A stretch of 64,000 bases of DNA from Amycolatopsis sp. WQ 127309. Its GTDB lineage: Bacteria; Actinomycetota; Actinomycetes; Mycobacteriales; Pseudonocardiaceae. A model generated the notes under the pieces. It had not been told where the DNA came from. It did no database searches and saw nothing but the letters and a program-made list of their open reading frames with translations. The DNA is taken from assembly GCF_023023025.1 (NCBI RefSeq), contig NZ_CP095481.1:3410001-3474000 (forward strand). Direction: 5' to 3'. Positions within the stretch are counted from its first letter, which is position 1. Each line of letters begins with the position of its first letter. Both the position numbers and the translations under genes were made by a program. This document shows positions 33,930-42,562 of this stretch, piece by piece.

Positions 33930-34595
33930 GTGTTGGTACTGGCGATCGATACCTCGACCCCGGCGGTCACCGCGGGCGTCGTCGCACTGGACGGCGACCG
34001 GGTCGAGACGCGCGGCGACCGCGTCACCGTCGACCCGCGCGCCCACGGCGAGCTGATCACGCCGCACGCGCTGGCCGCGGCCGAAGCCGCCGGCGTCACC
34101 CTCAAGGACCTCGACGCCATCGTCGTCGGCGTCGGCCCGGGGCCGTTCACCGGCCTGCGCGCCGGCATGGCCACCGCGGCCGCCTTCGGCCACGCGCTCG
34201 GCATCCCGGTGTACCCGGTCGGCAGCCTCGACGCGATCGCCGCCGACGTCGCCCCGGGCGAGAAGCCGTTCCTCGTGCTCACCGACGCCCGCCGCCGCGA
34301 GGTCTACTGGGCGGCCTACGACGCGTCCGGCGCGCGCACGCACGGCCCCGACGTCCAGCGCCCGGCCGACCTCGAAACCGACGTCAAGGCGGCGGCCGGC
34401 GACGGCGCGGTCCTCTACGGCGCGGTGCTCGACGTCCGGCCGATCGAGCCGCGCTTCCCGTCGCCCGCCGGGCTGGTCAAGGCCGCTCGGAGCGCCCTGC
34501 TCGCGCAGGAGACGCCCGCGCCGCTGACGCCGTTGTACCTGCGGCGCCCCGACGCCGCCGAGCCGTCGGCGCCGAAGCGGGTGACCGCGCCGTGA
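33930..34595 (+). CDS. tsaB: tRNA threonylcarbamoyladenosine biosynthesis protein TsaB
   Basis: Scaffold subunit of the t6A complex; binds TsaD and TsaE. The 221-residue ASKHA-fold protein shows LAIDTSTPAVTAGVV at the N terminus and GVGPGPFTGLRAGM, the TsaB signature. GTG 33930 follows the -10-like box by eight bases. Its last four bases overlap the rimI start. An ATG at 33894 lacks support. Confidence 0.94.
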   Translation: MLVLAIDTSTPAVTAGVVALDGDRVETRGDRVTVDPRAHGELITPHALAAAEAAGVTLKDLDAIVVGVGPGPFTGLRAGMATAAAFGHALGIPVYPVGSLDAIAADVAPGEKPFLVLTDARRREVYWAAYDASGARTHGPDVQRPADLETDVKAAAGDGAVLYGAVLDVRPIEPRFPSPAGLVKAARSALLAQETPAPLTPLYLRRPDAAEPSAPKRVTAP

Positions 34596-35071
34596 GACTC
34601 GATCCCCTGCGCCGCAAGGACATCGCCCGCTGCGTCGAGATCGAGAAGATCCTCTTCCCCGGGGACGACCCGTGGAACGCCCACGCGTTCCACTCCGAGC
34701 TGGACATCGGCCACTTCTACCTGGCCGCCCGCCCGGACGAGGGTGACGAGGTGCTCGGGTACGGCGGGCTGGCCGTCCTCGGGCGGCGCCGCGGCGAGTA
34801 CGAGGCGACCGTGCACACCCTCGGCGTCGCGCCGGAGTACCAGGGCCAAGGCATCGGCAAGGCGCTGCTGCTGGCCCTGCTCGAACGCGCCGACGAGTTC
34901 GGGGCACCGGTGTTCCTCGAGGTCCGCACGGACAACACGACCGCGCTCGGGCTGTACGAGCGCCACGGCTTCGAACGGCTCGGCATCCGGAAGCGCTACT
35001 ACCAGCCTTCCGGCGCCGACGCGTACACGATGGTCCGCCCCGCGCGGACGCGAGACGAGGTGGCGGGCTGA
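34592..35071 (+). CDS. rimI: Ribosomal-protein-alanine N-acetyltransferase
   Basis: GNAT-family enzyme that acetylates the N-terminal alanine of S18 or other proteins. The 159-residue protein has the acetyl-CoA loop [15 protein letters not shown], and the late [29 protein letters not shown] segment typical of RimI. It overlaps tsaB by four bases and tsaD by one, so the three are one translationally coupled unit. Fusion or linkage of rimI with tsaB/D is usual in actinomycetes. Confidence 0.94.
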   Translation: MRLDPLRRKDIARCVEIEKILFPGDDPWNAHAFHSELDIGHFYLAARPDEGDEVLGYGGLAVLGRRRGEYEATVHTLGVAPEYQGQGIGKALLLALLERADEFGAPVFLEVRTDNTTALGLYERHGFERLGIRKRYYQPSGADAYTMVRPARTRDEVAG

Positions 35072-36117
35072 TGTCGCGCATCATCATGGGCATCGAGAGC
35101 TCGTGCGACGAGACCGGCGTCGGCCTGGTCCGCCTGCACGACGACGGCACGCTCGAGCTGCTGGCCGACGAGGTCGCCTCGAGCGTCGAGCAGCACGCGC
35201 GCTTCGGCGGCGTCGTGCCCGAGGTCGCCAGCCGGGCGCACCTCGAAGCGATGGTCCCGACGACTGAACGGGCTTTCGCCACGGCCGGGCTGTCACTGTC
35301 CGATGTGGACGCCATCGCCGTGACGGCGGGGCCGGGCCTCGCGGGCGCGCTGCTCGTCGGCGTCTCCGCGGCGAAGGCGTACGCGACGGCGCTGGACGTG
35401 CCGCTCTACGGCGTCAACCACCTGGCCGGGCACATCGCGGTGGACACGTTGCAGCACGGGCCGTTGCCGGCGCCGTGCCTGGCGCTGCTGGTCTCCGGCG
35501 GGCACACGCAGCTGCTGCGCGTCGACGACATCGCGTCGTCGATCACCGAGCTGGGGTCCACTGTGGACGACGCGGCGGGGGAGGCGTACGACAAGGTCGC
35601 GCGCGTGCTCGGCCTGCCGTACCCGGGCGGCCCGCCGATCGACAAGGCGGCGAAGAACGGCAACCCGGCCGCGATCGCGTTCCCGCGCGGCATGACCGGC
35701 CCGCGCGACGCGAAGTTCGACTTCTCCTTCTCCGGCTTGAAGACGTCGGTCGCGCGCTGGGTCGAAGGCGCTCAGCGTCGCGGCGAGGAGATCCCGGTGG
35801 ACGACGTCGCGGCGTCGTTCCAGGAAGCCGTCGCGGACGTCCTGACGGCGAAGGCGATCCGCGCGGCGAAGGAGCAGGGGATCGGCACGATCGTCATCTC
35901 CGGCGGCGTGGCGGCGAACTCGCGGCTGTCGTCGCTGGCGGCGGAACGCTGCGCGGCGGCGGGCATCGAGCTGCGCGTCCCGCGGCCGCGGCTGTGCACG
36001 GACAACGGCGCGATGATCGCCGCGCTGGGCGCCCACGTGGTGGCGGCCAAGCGCCCCACGGCGGCCCTGGACTTCAGCGCGAACCCGGCCCTCCCGGTCA
36101 CCGTCATCTCGCTCTAG
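35071..36117 (+). CDS. tsaD: tRNA N6-adenosine threonylcarbamoyltransferase TsaD
   Basis: Transfers threonylcarbamoyl to A37 of tRNA. The 348-residue protein has the N-terminal [14 protein letters not shown], the metal-binding H-L-x-G-H motif in [20 protein letters not shown], and the late GGVAANSRL segment with [12 protein letters not shown] at 35071 shares a base with the rimI stop (TGATG). Convergent wecB ends 18 bases downstream. Confidence 0.97.
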   Translation: MSRIIMGIESSCDETGVGLVRLHDDGTLELLADEVASSVEQHARFGGVVPEVASRAHLEAMVPTTERAFATAGLSLSDVDAIAVTAGPGLAGALLVGVSAAKAYATALDVPLYGVNHLAGHIAVDTLQHGPLPAPCLALLVSGGHTQLLRVDDIASSITELGSTVDDAAGEAYDKVARVLGLPYPGGPPIDKAAKNGNPAAIAFPRGMTGPRDAKFDFSFSGLKTSVARWVEGAQRRGEEIPVDDVAASFQEAVADVLTAKAIRAAKEQGIGTIVISGGVAANSRLSSLAAERCAAAGIELRVPRPRLCTDNGAMIAALGAHVVAAKRPTAALDFSANPALPVTVISL

Positions 36118-36135
36118 GCCTCGTGAGTCTTGGTC

Positions 36136-37287
36136 CTAGGAAGCCGCGGCGTGCCTGTGCGCGGGCGTCCCGACGCCCAGCAGCTCCTCGATCGCCGCCA
36201 CCGCCAAGACGGCCGCATTGCCGTTGCCGTAAGGGTTTCCGACCTGGGCCGTGCACAGCTCGCCGCGCAGCAGGCGGGCCGCGGTGTCGGCGATGCGGGC
36301 CGTGTCCGTACCCACCAGCCACGCGCACCCCGCGTCGACGACCTCCGCGCGCTCGGTGACGTCGCGCAGGACCAGCACCGGCGTGCCGAACGTCGGCGCC
36401 TCCTCCTGGATACCGCCCGAGTCCGTCAGCACCAGCGACGCCAGCCGCAGCGCGCGGACCAGGTCCGGGTACTCCAGCGGGTCCGTCACCGTCACCCGCG
36501 GCAGGCCGCCCAGCGCGGCGTCCACCTGGGTCCTGACCTGCGGGTTCGGGTGGGCCGGGAACAGTACCTGGACGTCCGGGTGCTCGGCGACGATCAGCTG
36601 CACCGCGGCGAGCGTCCGCTCCAGCGGCTCGCCCCAGGACTCGCGGCGGTGCGACGTCACCAGCACCAGCCGCTCGCCGGCCTCCGCGATCTCCATCTCC
36701 AGCAAGGCCAGCGCTGTGTCGCGCGCCGGGAGATCGCGCGCCGCGATCTCCAGCACCGCGTCGACGATCGTGTTGCCCGTGACCGCGATGCGTTGCCGCG
36801 CAACGCCTTCCGCGCGCAGCTCGGCCGCCGCGCCGAGCGTCGGGGCGAGGTGCAGCGCGGCCAGGCGGGACACCATCTGCCGCGCGCCCTCCTCGGGGAA
36901 CGGCGCCGTGAGGTCGTGCGTGCGCAGCCCGGCCTCCAGGTGCACCACCGGGATGCCCAGCCAGAACGCGGCCAGCGCGCCCGCCAGCGTCGTCGTCGTG
37001 TCGCCCTGGACGACCAGCGCGGCCGGGGCGAGCCGGCGCAGCGCGTCGTCGAGGGCAGGCAGCAGGCCCGCCACGAGCTCCGCCTGTCCGCCGGTGACGC
37101 GCGACGGGACGTCCAGCCACGCGTCGGCGACCAGGCCGAACGGCAGCAGCGCCTGCTCGACCATGCCCGCGTGCTGGCCGCTGTGGACCAGGATCGGCCG
37201 GAGTGTCGGGTGCGCGTCCATGGCCAGCGCCAGCGGCGCGAGTTTGAGCGCTTCCGGGCGGGTCCCGGCCAGCAACATCACATCCAC
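36136..37287 (-). CDS. wecB: UDP-GlcNAc 2-epimerase (non-hydrolysing)
   Basis: Interconverts UDP-GlcNAc and UDP-ManNAc for envelope glycan synthesis. The 383-residue GT-B fold enzyme has LLAGTRPEALKLAPL, QGDTTTTLAGALAAFW, HLEAGLRTHD, TSHRRESWG and the UDP-binding TDSGGIQEEAPTFGTPVLVLRDVTER. GTG 37287 is chosen because AAGAGG lies nine bases upstream and family members begin just before the GTRPE motif; a GTG at 37308 is the alternative. It lies downstream of the anchor-protein genes on the same strand, next to a membrane glycosyltransferase, suggesting a ManNAc-containing surface glycan. Confidence 0.93.
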   Translation of the reverse strand: MDVMLLAGTRPEALKLAPLALAMDAHPTLRPILVHSGQHAGMVEQALLPFGLVADAWLDVPSRVTGGQAELVAGLLPALDDALRRLAPAALVVQGDTTTTLAGALAAFWLGIPVVHLEAGLRTHDLTAPFPEEGARQMVSRLAALHLAPTLGAAAELRAEGVARQRIAVTGNTIVDAVLEIAARDLPARDTALALLEMEIAEAGERLVLVTSHRRESWGEPLERTLAAVQLIVAEHPDVQVLFPAHPNPQVRTQVDAALGGLPRVTVTDPLEYPDLVRALRLASLVLTDSGGIQEEAPTFGTPVLVLRDVTERAEVVDAGCAWLVGTDTARIADTAARLLRGELCTAQVGNPYGNGNAAVLAVAAIEELLGVGTPAHRHAAAS

Positions 37288-37381
37288 CCCGCGGTGCCTC
37301 TTTTCCACATCGTCCAGTGTCCACGAGAATTTCCGTCCGGAGTCGCCGGCGTGCGAGGGCGCACGCCGGCGACCCCGGGTT

Positions 37382-37564
37382 TCAGTGCTCCCGCGCCCGG
37401 GAGAGCCGGCGGCTGCGGCGGTGGACGGCGATCAGCGCGACGGTCCCGAGCAGGACCAGCAGCACACCGACGGCCAGCCACCACCCGACGTCGGCCCCGG
37501 TGACGGCGAGGGTGCCCACCCCGCCACCGGCCACGCCGACGCCGGCACCTGGCATCCTGTACAC
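37382..37564 (-). CDS. Mini-protein with a sortase-type LAVTG sorting signal
   Basis: A 60-residue protein made almost only of a cell-wall sorting signal: Gly/Val-rich start, LAVTG (a form of the LAxTG motif of actinomycete class E sortases), a membrane helix of about 20 residues (WWLAVGVLLVLLGTVALIA) and a basic tail (HRRSRRLSRAREH). There is no N-terminal signal peptide. GTG 37564 has GAGG five bases upstream; ATG 37555 would be three residues shorter. It begins 11 bases after the anchor-protein gene, so it is probably translated from the same mRNA. It may be a membrane peptide partner or a remnant of a larger anchored protein. Confidence 0.6.
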   Translation of the reverse strand: MYRMPGAGVGVAGGGVGTLAVTGADVGWWLAVGVLLVLLGTVALIAVHRRSRRLSRAREH

Positions 37565-37575
37565 CCGGACCTCGC

Positions 37576-38340
37576 TCAGACCGTGCGGCGGTTGCGGAGG
37601 AAACGCGTGCCGACCGGCAGCGCGATGGCGCCGAGCAGGCCGAGCCCGACCCACAGGCCGGCGCCAGAGGCCAGCGGCATCGGCGGCGCGGCCGGGCCAC
37701 AGGTCGCCGACGACACGATCACGTCACCCGAGCCGAGCGCGCCGACGACACCGCCGAGCAGCTGCACGTGGAGCGCGTTGACCGTGAGGCTGCCGTCCTT
37801 GTTCTTGGCCTGCTCATTCAGGATGATCGTCGCGACGTTGACCAGGCCGACGGCCACCTTGACCTGGGTGTTCGGCGCCGGGTTGGCGTCGACCGCGCCG
37901 ACGCTGCCGAGCTTCGCGTCGGCCAGCGTGCTGCTGCCCTTGACGCCTTCCTGGGTGGCGGTGCAGACGGCTTCGACGGTCTTGACGCCGACGGTGCCGA
38001 GCGCGGCCTTGAGCAGCGGCAGGCCGACGTCGGCGGTGGTCGCCTTCGCCGTCACCGCGCCGGAGTCGTCGTCACGCTTGGCCTCGGCGGTGATCACCCC
38101 GGCCGTCAGGATGCCGGCCGCGTTCGCGCCGGCCACGGTGCTCGTGGTCGGGCCGGCGGTGTTGGCGACCGCGAGCGGCCCCACCTTCACCGCGGGCCGG
38201 CCGAGCAGCGTCACGTTCACGCTGACGCCGTACGCGGAACCGTCGCCGGGGGCCGCCGAAGCGGGGGCCGCGCCGGCGAGCACGACGCTCGCCACGACCG
38301 CGGCGAGCAGTCCGCCACGGCGCACGAGGGAGCTCTTCAT
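37576..38340 (-). CDS. Secreted protein with C-terminal membrane anchor, likely exosortase substrate
   Basis: A 254-residue exported protein. Residues 1-31 are a signal peptide (basic start, hydrophobic core, cut near ASA-APG). The middle is a Val/Thr/Ala-rich beta domain with two cysteines (VCTAT, SATCGP). The end is a three-part sorting signal: PMPLASGAG, hydrophobic helix LWVGLGLLGAIALPVG, then Arg-rich RFLRNRR. From memory it resembles proteins catalogued as choice-of-anchor P family. ATG 38340 has GGAGG eight bases upstream; TTG 38343 is less likely. It diverges from an exosortase gene, its probable processing enzyme. Confidence 0.8.
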   Translation of the reverse strand: MKSSLVRRGGLLAAVVASVVLAGAAPASAAPGDGSAYGVSVNVTLLGRPAVKVGPLAVANTAGPTTSTVAGANAAGILTAGVITAEAKRDDDSGAVTAKATTADVGLPLLKAALGTVGVKTVEAVCTATQEGVKGSSTLADAKLGSVGAVDANPAPNTQVKVAVGLVNVATIILNEQAKNKDGSLTVNALHVQLLGGVVGALGSGDVIVSSATCGPAAPPMPLASGAGLWVGLGLLGAIALPVGTRFLRNRRTV

Positions 38341-38623
38341 CAACTGGTCCTCCGAATTTCGCTGAGTTTCTCGGGGGTTCGCGTGGTGTGTACGACTCCG
38401 GCGCGGATCGGTCCGGCCAGCCTCGAGTCGGCACGCGAATCGACTATCGCCAACAGGGCCTCGAATAGCACATGAAATTCACCGAATCACCGGATCGGGT
38501 AATGCTTTCGGACGTCTTCGCAGGTCGAATACGGCATCACTCGGACGGTCTAGCAAGTTCGCCGCCGCACCTGCCGAATGGCCGCTTGAACCTCCATGAG
38601 AAATCGACACCGAGAGGAACGTC
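38341..38623. promoter_or_regulatory. Divergent control region between anchor protein and exosortase genes
   Basis: About 280 bases, clearly less GC-rich than the surroundings, with repeated TCGAATA pieces (near 38460 and 38524). It must hold promoters for both operons. GAGAGGA at 38612-38618 is the exosortase ribosome-binding site. No clear -10/-35 pair stands out. Confidence 0.4.
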
Positions 38624-39163
38624 GTGGCCGTAGCGAGCGCTCCGAACTCAGGGATGGCGAAGTTCCCGCTGGTCGTGGGGCTGGGCGCGCTGGCCGCCGC
38701 GGGCGCCGTCGTGGTGCTGGCCGAGCGGCTGTACCGCGAGCTGGAAGTGCAGCTGGCGGGCGCGATCCTCAACATCATCACTACATCGGGTGTTTATGTC
38801 GCCGGTGATCGGGAGTCCGTTTACTTTGGGTTGAGCGGTGCTGCTCCATTCGGGTTGAGAATGACGCCGGAATGTTCGTCGGCGTTTCTTCTGTTGCCAC
38901 TGCTCGTTGTGACGATGGCCATGCTGTGGTTCCGGCCCGCCAATGCGAAACGACTGTTCTTTTCCCTCGGCGTTTCCGTGGTCGTCGTGGTGCTGGTGAA
39001 CCAGCTGCGCATTCTCACGATCGTCGGCCTGGTCCATTGGCTCGGCCCGGACGAGGGCTACTACTGGGGGCACACGCTGCTGGGCTCGATGGTGAGCGTG
39101 TTCGGCGGCGCCGTCTCGCTCGTCCTGTTCGTCTGGCTGGCCACGCGGAAGAAGAACGCATGA
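38624..39163 (+). CDS. Exosortase/archaeosortase-family transpeptidase
   Basis: Integral membrane cysteine protease/transpeptidase that recognises C-terminal sorting signals on exported proteins. The 179-residue protein has about five membrane helices and the complete family triad: Cys84 in TPECSSAF, Arg129 in VNQLRIL (N-x-x-R) and His150 in WGHTLLGS. It is a core-only form without an extra C-terminal domain. The stretch 38770-39020 is lower in GC with codons unlike its neighbours, which hints at acquisition by transfer. It diverges from a substrate-like gene and overlaps the GT2 gene by four bases. It probably corresponds to the actinomycete type I recall as exosortase P (XrtP). Confidence 0.88.
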   Translation: MAVASAPNSGMAKFPLVVGLGALAAAGAVVVLAERLYRELEVQLAGAILNIITTSGVYVAGDRESVYFGLSGAAPFGLRMTPECSSAFLLLPLLVVTMAMLWFRPANAKRLFFSLGVSVVVVVLVNQLRILTIVGLVHWLGPDEGYYWGHTLLGSMVSVFGGAVSLVLFVWLATRKKNA

Positions 39164-40536
39164 GCGGCAAGGTCCTGCTGGCGATCACCCAGGCGTTCGC
39201 GCTGACGATGAGCGTGGCGTTCCTGGTCTACGTCGTGCTGATCGTCGTGCCGTACCTGCGCCGCAAGCCGGGCCCGGTGGGCGACCCGGCGGACTTCACG
39301 TGGCACTTCTTCGTCCCGTGCCGCGACGAGCAGACCGTCATCCGCGAGACGATCCGCTACCTGCGCACGACGTTCCGGCACGCGCACGTCTGGGTCGTCG
39401 ACGACGACTCGGAGGACCGCACCGCCCGCGTCGTCCGGATGCTGTGGCGGCGCAACGGCGGTTATGACCCGTACCTGCACCTCGTGCCGCGCGTCCGGCC
39501 CGAAGCCCGCACCGGCAAGGGTGACGCGCTCAACGCGGCCTACCGGGCTCTGAACGACTGGATGGGGCCGGACGCGGCCCGCGACGACGTCGTGGTCGTG
39601 GTGGTCGACGCCGACGGCCGCCCGGCGCCGAACTGCCTCGAGGTCTGCGCGGCGGACCACCTCTTCGGCGACCCGGGGATCGGCGCGGTGCAGCTCGACG
39701 TCCGGATGAGCAACGTCGAGACCCCGCCGCCGACGCGCAACCCGGCCGGCCGCTGGTTCGGGCTGAAGCTCGCGCAGCTGCAGGACCTGGAGTTCCGGAC
39801 GGCGATCGCGGCGATCCAGACGTCGCGCGGCTTCACCGGCACGATCTCCATGGGCGGCAACGGCCAGTTCACCCGGCTCACCGCGCTCGACTCGATCGCC
39901 GGCCCCGGCGAGCAGCCGTGGCGCGGCTCGCTGCTGGAGGACTTCGAGCTCGGCGTCCACCTGCTGACCGCGGGCTGGCGCACCGGGTTCACCCCGGATT
40001 CCCATGTGGCGCAGGAAGGTCTGTACAGCCTGCGGCGGTTCCTGGTGCAGCGCACGCGCTGGGGCCAGGGCACCATGCAGTGCGCGCGGTACCTGCGGCG
40101 GATCTGGGACTCACCGCACGTCAGCACGCTCGGCGCGGCGGAGATGATGTACTACCTCGCGCAGCCGTGGCTGCAGCTGCTCGGCTCGCTGCTGTACCCG
40201 ATCCCGTTCCTGCTGCTGATCTTCAGCACCGCCGGCGACCCGGCGCAGATGTGGACGTGGTTCACCGGCGGCGCCTGGATCCTGTTCGCGATCTACGGTT
40301 CGTTCGGCCTGCTGCCGTTCATCGTCTGGGGCCCGATCTACCAGCTGAAGTGCTTGCGCAGCCGCAATGTGCTGCGTGGCATCGGCCTGGGCTTCGCCTA
40401 CGCGGCGTACATCTACACGTTCTACGTGACGTCGTGGCGCGCCGTGTTCCGGCTGATCCGCGGCCGCAACGGCTGGGCGAAGACGCGCCGCAACACCGAG
40501 CGGACCGGGGGAGCGAAGGTCGCGCTCGACGCCTGA
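39160..40536 (+). CDS. Membrane-bound family 2 glycosyltransferase
   Basis: Processive-type inverting glycosyltransferase that would build a surface polysaccharide or glycolipid. The 458-residue protein has one N-terminal helix (about 7-31), a cytosolic GT-A domain with WVVDDDSEDRT, VVVDADGRP, catalytic LLEDFELG, and QRTRWGQG (the Q-x-x-R-W motif), then three to four C-terminal membrane helices. ATGA overlap with the exosortase gene shows coupled translation, so glycan synthesis and protein anchoring are probably linked. The stop codon begins the hairpin repeat at 40536. Confidence 0.9.
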   Translation: MSGKVLLAITQAFALTMSVAFLVYVVLIVVPYLRRKPGPVGDPADFTWHFFVPCRDEQTVIRETIRYLRTTFRHAHVWVVDDDSEDRTARVVRMLWRRNGGYDPYLHLVPRVRPEARTGKGDALNAAYRALNDWMGPDAARDDVVVVVVDADGRPAPNCLEVCAADHLFGDPGIGAVQLDVRMSNVETPPPTRNPAGRWFGLKLAQLQDLEFRTAIAAIQTSRGFTGTISMGGNGQFTRLTALDSIAGPGEQPWRGSLLEDFELGVHLLTAGWRTGFTPDSHVAQEGLYSLRRFLVQRTRWGQGTMQCARYLRRIWDSPHVSTLGAAEMMYYLAQPWLQLLGSLLYPIPFLLLIFSTAGDPAQMWTWFTGGAWILFAIYGSFGLLPFIVWGPIYQLKCLRSRNVLRGIGLGFAYAAYIYTFYVTSWRAVFRLIRGRNGWAKTRRNTERTGGAKVALDA

Positions 40537-40594
40537 AAGCCGTGAAGGCCCCCTTCCCGGCTCTTACGGCCGGTAAGGAGGCCTTCACGGCTTT
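40536..40594. repeat. Second copy of the AAAGCCGTGAAGGCC inverted repeat
   Basis: Arms 40536-40555 and 40575-40594 pair over 20 bases with one mismatch; the 19-base spacer contains CGGCTCTTA as in the copy at 30957-31017. It overlaps the stop codon of the glycosyltransferase gene and ends three bases before the convergent amidase stop. Confidence 0.9.
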
Positions 40595-40597
40595 GGG

Positions 40598-42484
40598 CTA
40601 GAACGCCGGCAGGAACCGGACGTCGTCCGCCTTGACGAACGCGATCCGGTGCCCGAACTGGATCTGGACGTACTTGAGCTTGCCCTTCACGACCACGTGA
40701 TCGGCCACGTCGAACGTGGTCGCCGAGTAGTACTCCGACCCGACCACCCCGGCCGACGAGTACTTCTGCCCGGCGGCCAGCGTGTACGGCAGCGGCGTGA
40801 TCGCCTGCGGCGTGAGGTTCGCCGGGTAGGCCTCGGGTTCGGGGTAGGCGCGCCCGTACACCGGGATCGTGGCCAGCCCCGGCTTCGGCGTCACGACCAG
40901 GCCGATCGCGGGCTTGGCGACGCGCGCGTTGTGCGGGTTGTGGAACCAGCCCTTCTGGCCGAGGTACCAGATCGCCGTCCAGTCGCCGCTGGTGCCGGCG
41001 ACGGCGAACTGCTGCCCGGTGGCGGCGCGGCTGCCGACGTCGGAGACGTCCGTTGTGGACGGTCCGCCCGCGGGGTGCAGGCCGATGTCGACCAGCAGCG
41101 GCGAGGCGTCACTGGGCTGCGAGTGCAGCACGACAGCCTCGGAACCCCTCGGCGCGCAAGGGGTTCCGGCGGTGTCGCAGCCGGTGAAGAGCGGCTGGTT
41201 CTTCGCGAAGTCCGGGTCGATGGTGACCAGCGACGAGCCGGGCAGGCCGAACCCGCCGAGCGGCGCGCCCAGCAGGTCGAAGTAGTGCGACCAGTCCCAG
41301 TAGGGGCCCGGGTCCCAGTGCATGCCCGCGATCGTCGACGGGACCGTGCCCGGCACGTTGTCGTGGCCGATGATGTGCGCGCGGTCGAGCGGGATGTCGT
41401 ACTTGCGCGCCAGGTAGCCGACGAGCTTCGCGCTCGAGCGGTACATCGCCTCGGTGTACCAGGTGCCCTTCGCGGCGAAGCCCTCGTGCTCGACGCCGAT
41501 CGACTTCGCGTTGATGTACCAGTTGCCCGCGTGCCAGGCGACGTCCTTGGTCGGCACGTGCTGCGCGATCAGGCCGTCGGCCGAGCGGATGGTGTAGTTC
41601 CAGCTGACGTACGTCGGGTCCTGGGCGAGCTTGAGGACGCTGTCCCAGTAGCCCTCGGTGTCGTGGATGACGATGTGGTCGATCTTCTGGCTCACCGGCC
41701 GATTGGCCAGGTCGTGGTTGCCGTAGTCGTTGCCCGGCAGTTCCTGGTAGGGCGCCGGGACGGACTCGCAGGTGACGGTCCGCGGGCACTCGACGTTCGC
41801 CGGGTTCGCCGCGGCCTCGGCGTGCTTCGGCAGCGCGAGGCCCGGCGTGGCGGCGAGGGTGACCTGCTGGCCGTCGTCGGTGGTGCGGCTCATCCCGCTC
41901 TTGATCGTCTCGAAGACTTCGTCGGCGAACGTCTGCGCGGCGTCGCCGGTCGAGCCGCTGTAGCGCGCGACGGCGTCGTACCAGCCGGTCTGGCCGACGT
42001 GGTACTTCGCGAGCAGCGCGGCGCCGCCCCGGATGTTCTGCCGGGTGTCGGTGCGCAGGGTCCGCGCGTCGGTCTTCGTCAGCGCCGCGGCCTCGTCGAC
42101 GGTCTGCAGCCCGGTCTGCGGCGGCACGTCGGGCCCGGCGGCCGGGTGCAGCGCGGGCCGCGCGTCGTCGCCGCGCGGGTCCTCGCTGCCGACGTCGTGG
42201 TGACTGCCGGCGACCCCGGCTTCCCGCAGGTCGGTGAGGTGCATCGGGCCGTAGCCGGCGGATGCGCTGGGCGTCCCGGCGTTGAAGTCCCACCGGGATT
42301 CGAGGTAGGAGACGCCGAGCAGGACGTCCACCGGAACGCCGAACTCGGCCGCGGCGGCGGCGAAGTCCCGCTGCCGCTGATCGGTGGTGGTGCTCGCGGC
42401 GTGGGCTTGGCCGGTGAGGGCCCCGCCGAGCAGGGCGACGGCGGCGGCCAGCGCCGCCGTTCTGGAGAGCGAACGAGACGACAT
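40598..42484 (-). CDS. Secreted two-domain peptidoglycan hydrolase (transglycosylase-like plus amidase_2)
   Basis: A 628-residue exported wall hydrolase. Residues 1-30 are a signal peptide (ending AHA-AST). Residues 35-190 resemble a lysozyme-like transglycosylase domain with catalytic Glu62 in SYLESRW and the GPMHLTD segment. Residues about 255-410 are an N-acetylmuramoyl-L-alanine amidase domain with zinc ligands in VIHDTEGYW and AHIIGHDNV. The last 200 residues contain SH3-like beta segments for wall binding. ATG 42484 is favoured by GGGGG nine bases upstream; ATG 42490 is in frame. Its place beside the exosortase block may be coincidental. Confidence 0.88.
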   Translation of the reverse strand: MSSRSLSRTAALAAAVALLGGALTGQAHAASTTTDQRQRDFAAAAAEFGVPVDVLLGVSYLESRWDFNAGTPSASAGYGPMHLTDLREAGVAGSHHDVGSEDPRGDDARPALHPAAGPDVPPQTGLQTVDEAAALTKTDARTLRTDTRQNIRGGAALLAKYHVGQTGWYDAVARYSGSTGDAAQTFADEVFETIKSGMSRTTDDGQQVTLAATPGLALPKHAEAAANPANVECPRTVTCESVPAPYQELPGNDYGNHDLANRPVSQKIDHIVIHDTEGYWDSVLKLAQDPTYVSWNYTIRSADGLIAQHVPTKDVAWHAGNWYINAKSIGVEHEGFAAKGTWYTEAMYRSSAKLVGYLARKYDIPLDRAHIIGHDNVPGTVPSTIAGMHWDPGPYWDWSHYFDLLGAPLGGFGLPGSSLVTIDPDFAKNQPLFTGCDTAGTPCAPRGSEAVVLHSQPSDASPLLVDIGLHPAGGPSTTDVSDVGSRAATGQQFAVAGTSGDWTAIWYLGQKGWFHNPHNARVAKPAIGLVVTPKPGLATIPVYGRAYPEPEAYPANLTPQAITPLPYTLAAGQKYSSAGVVGSEYYSATTFDVADHVVVKGKLKYVQIQFGHRIAFVKADDVRFLPAF

Positions 42485-42562
42485 GGGCATAAACCCCCAG
42501 GGTTCAGGTGCCAGACGGTGAGAACCTAACCAGAAACTCACGCCGGGGGTAAGAGCCCGCGC

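Noticed and set aside
40598..42484. Phage endolysin or prophage remnant
   Set aside because: The hydrolase has a signal peptide and wall-binding repeats and there is no holin, integrase or other phage gene nearby.
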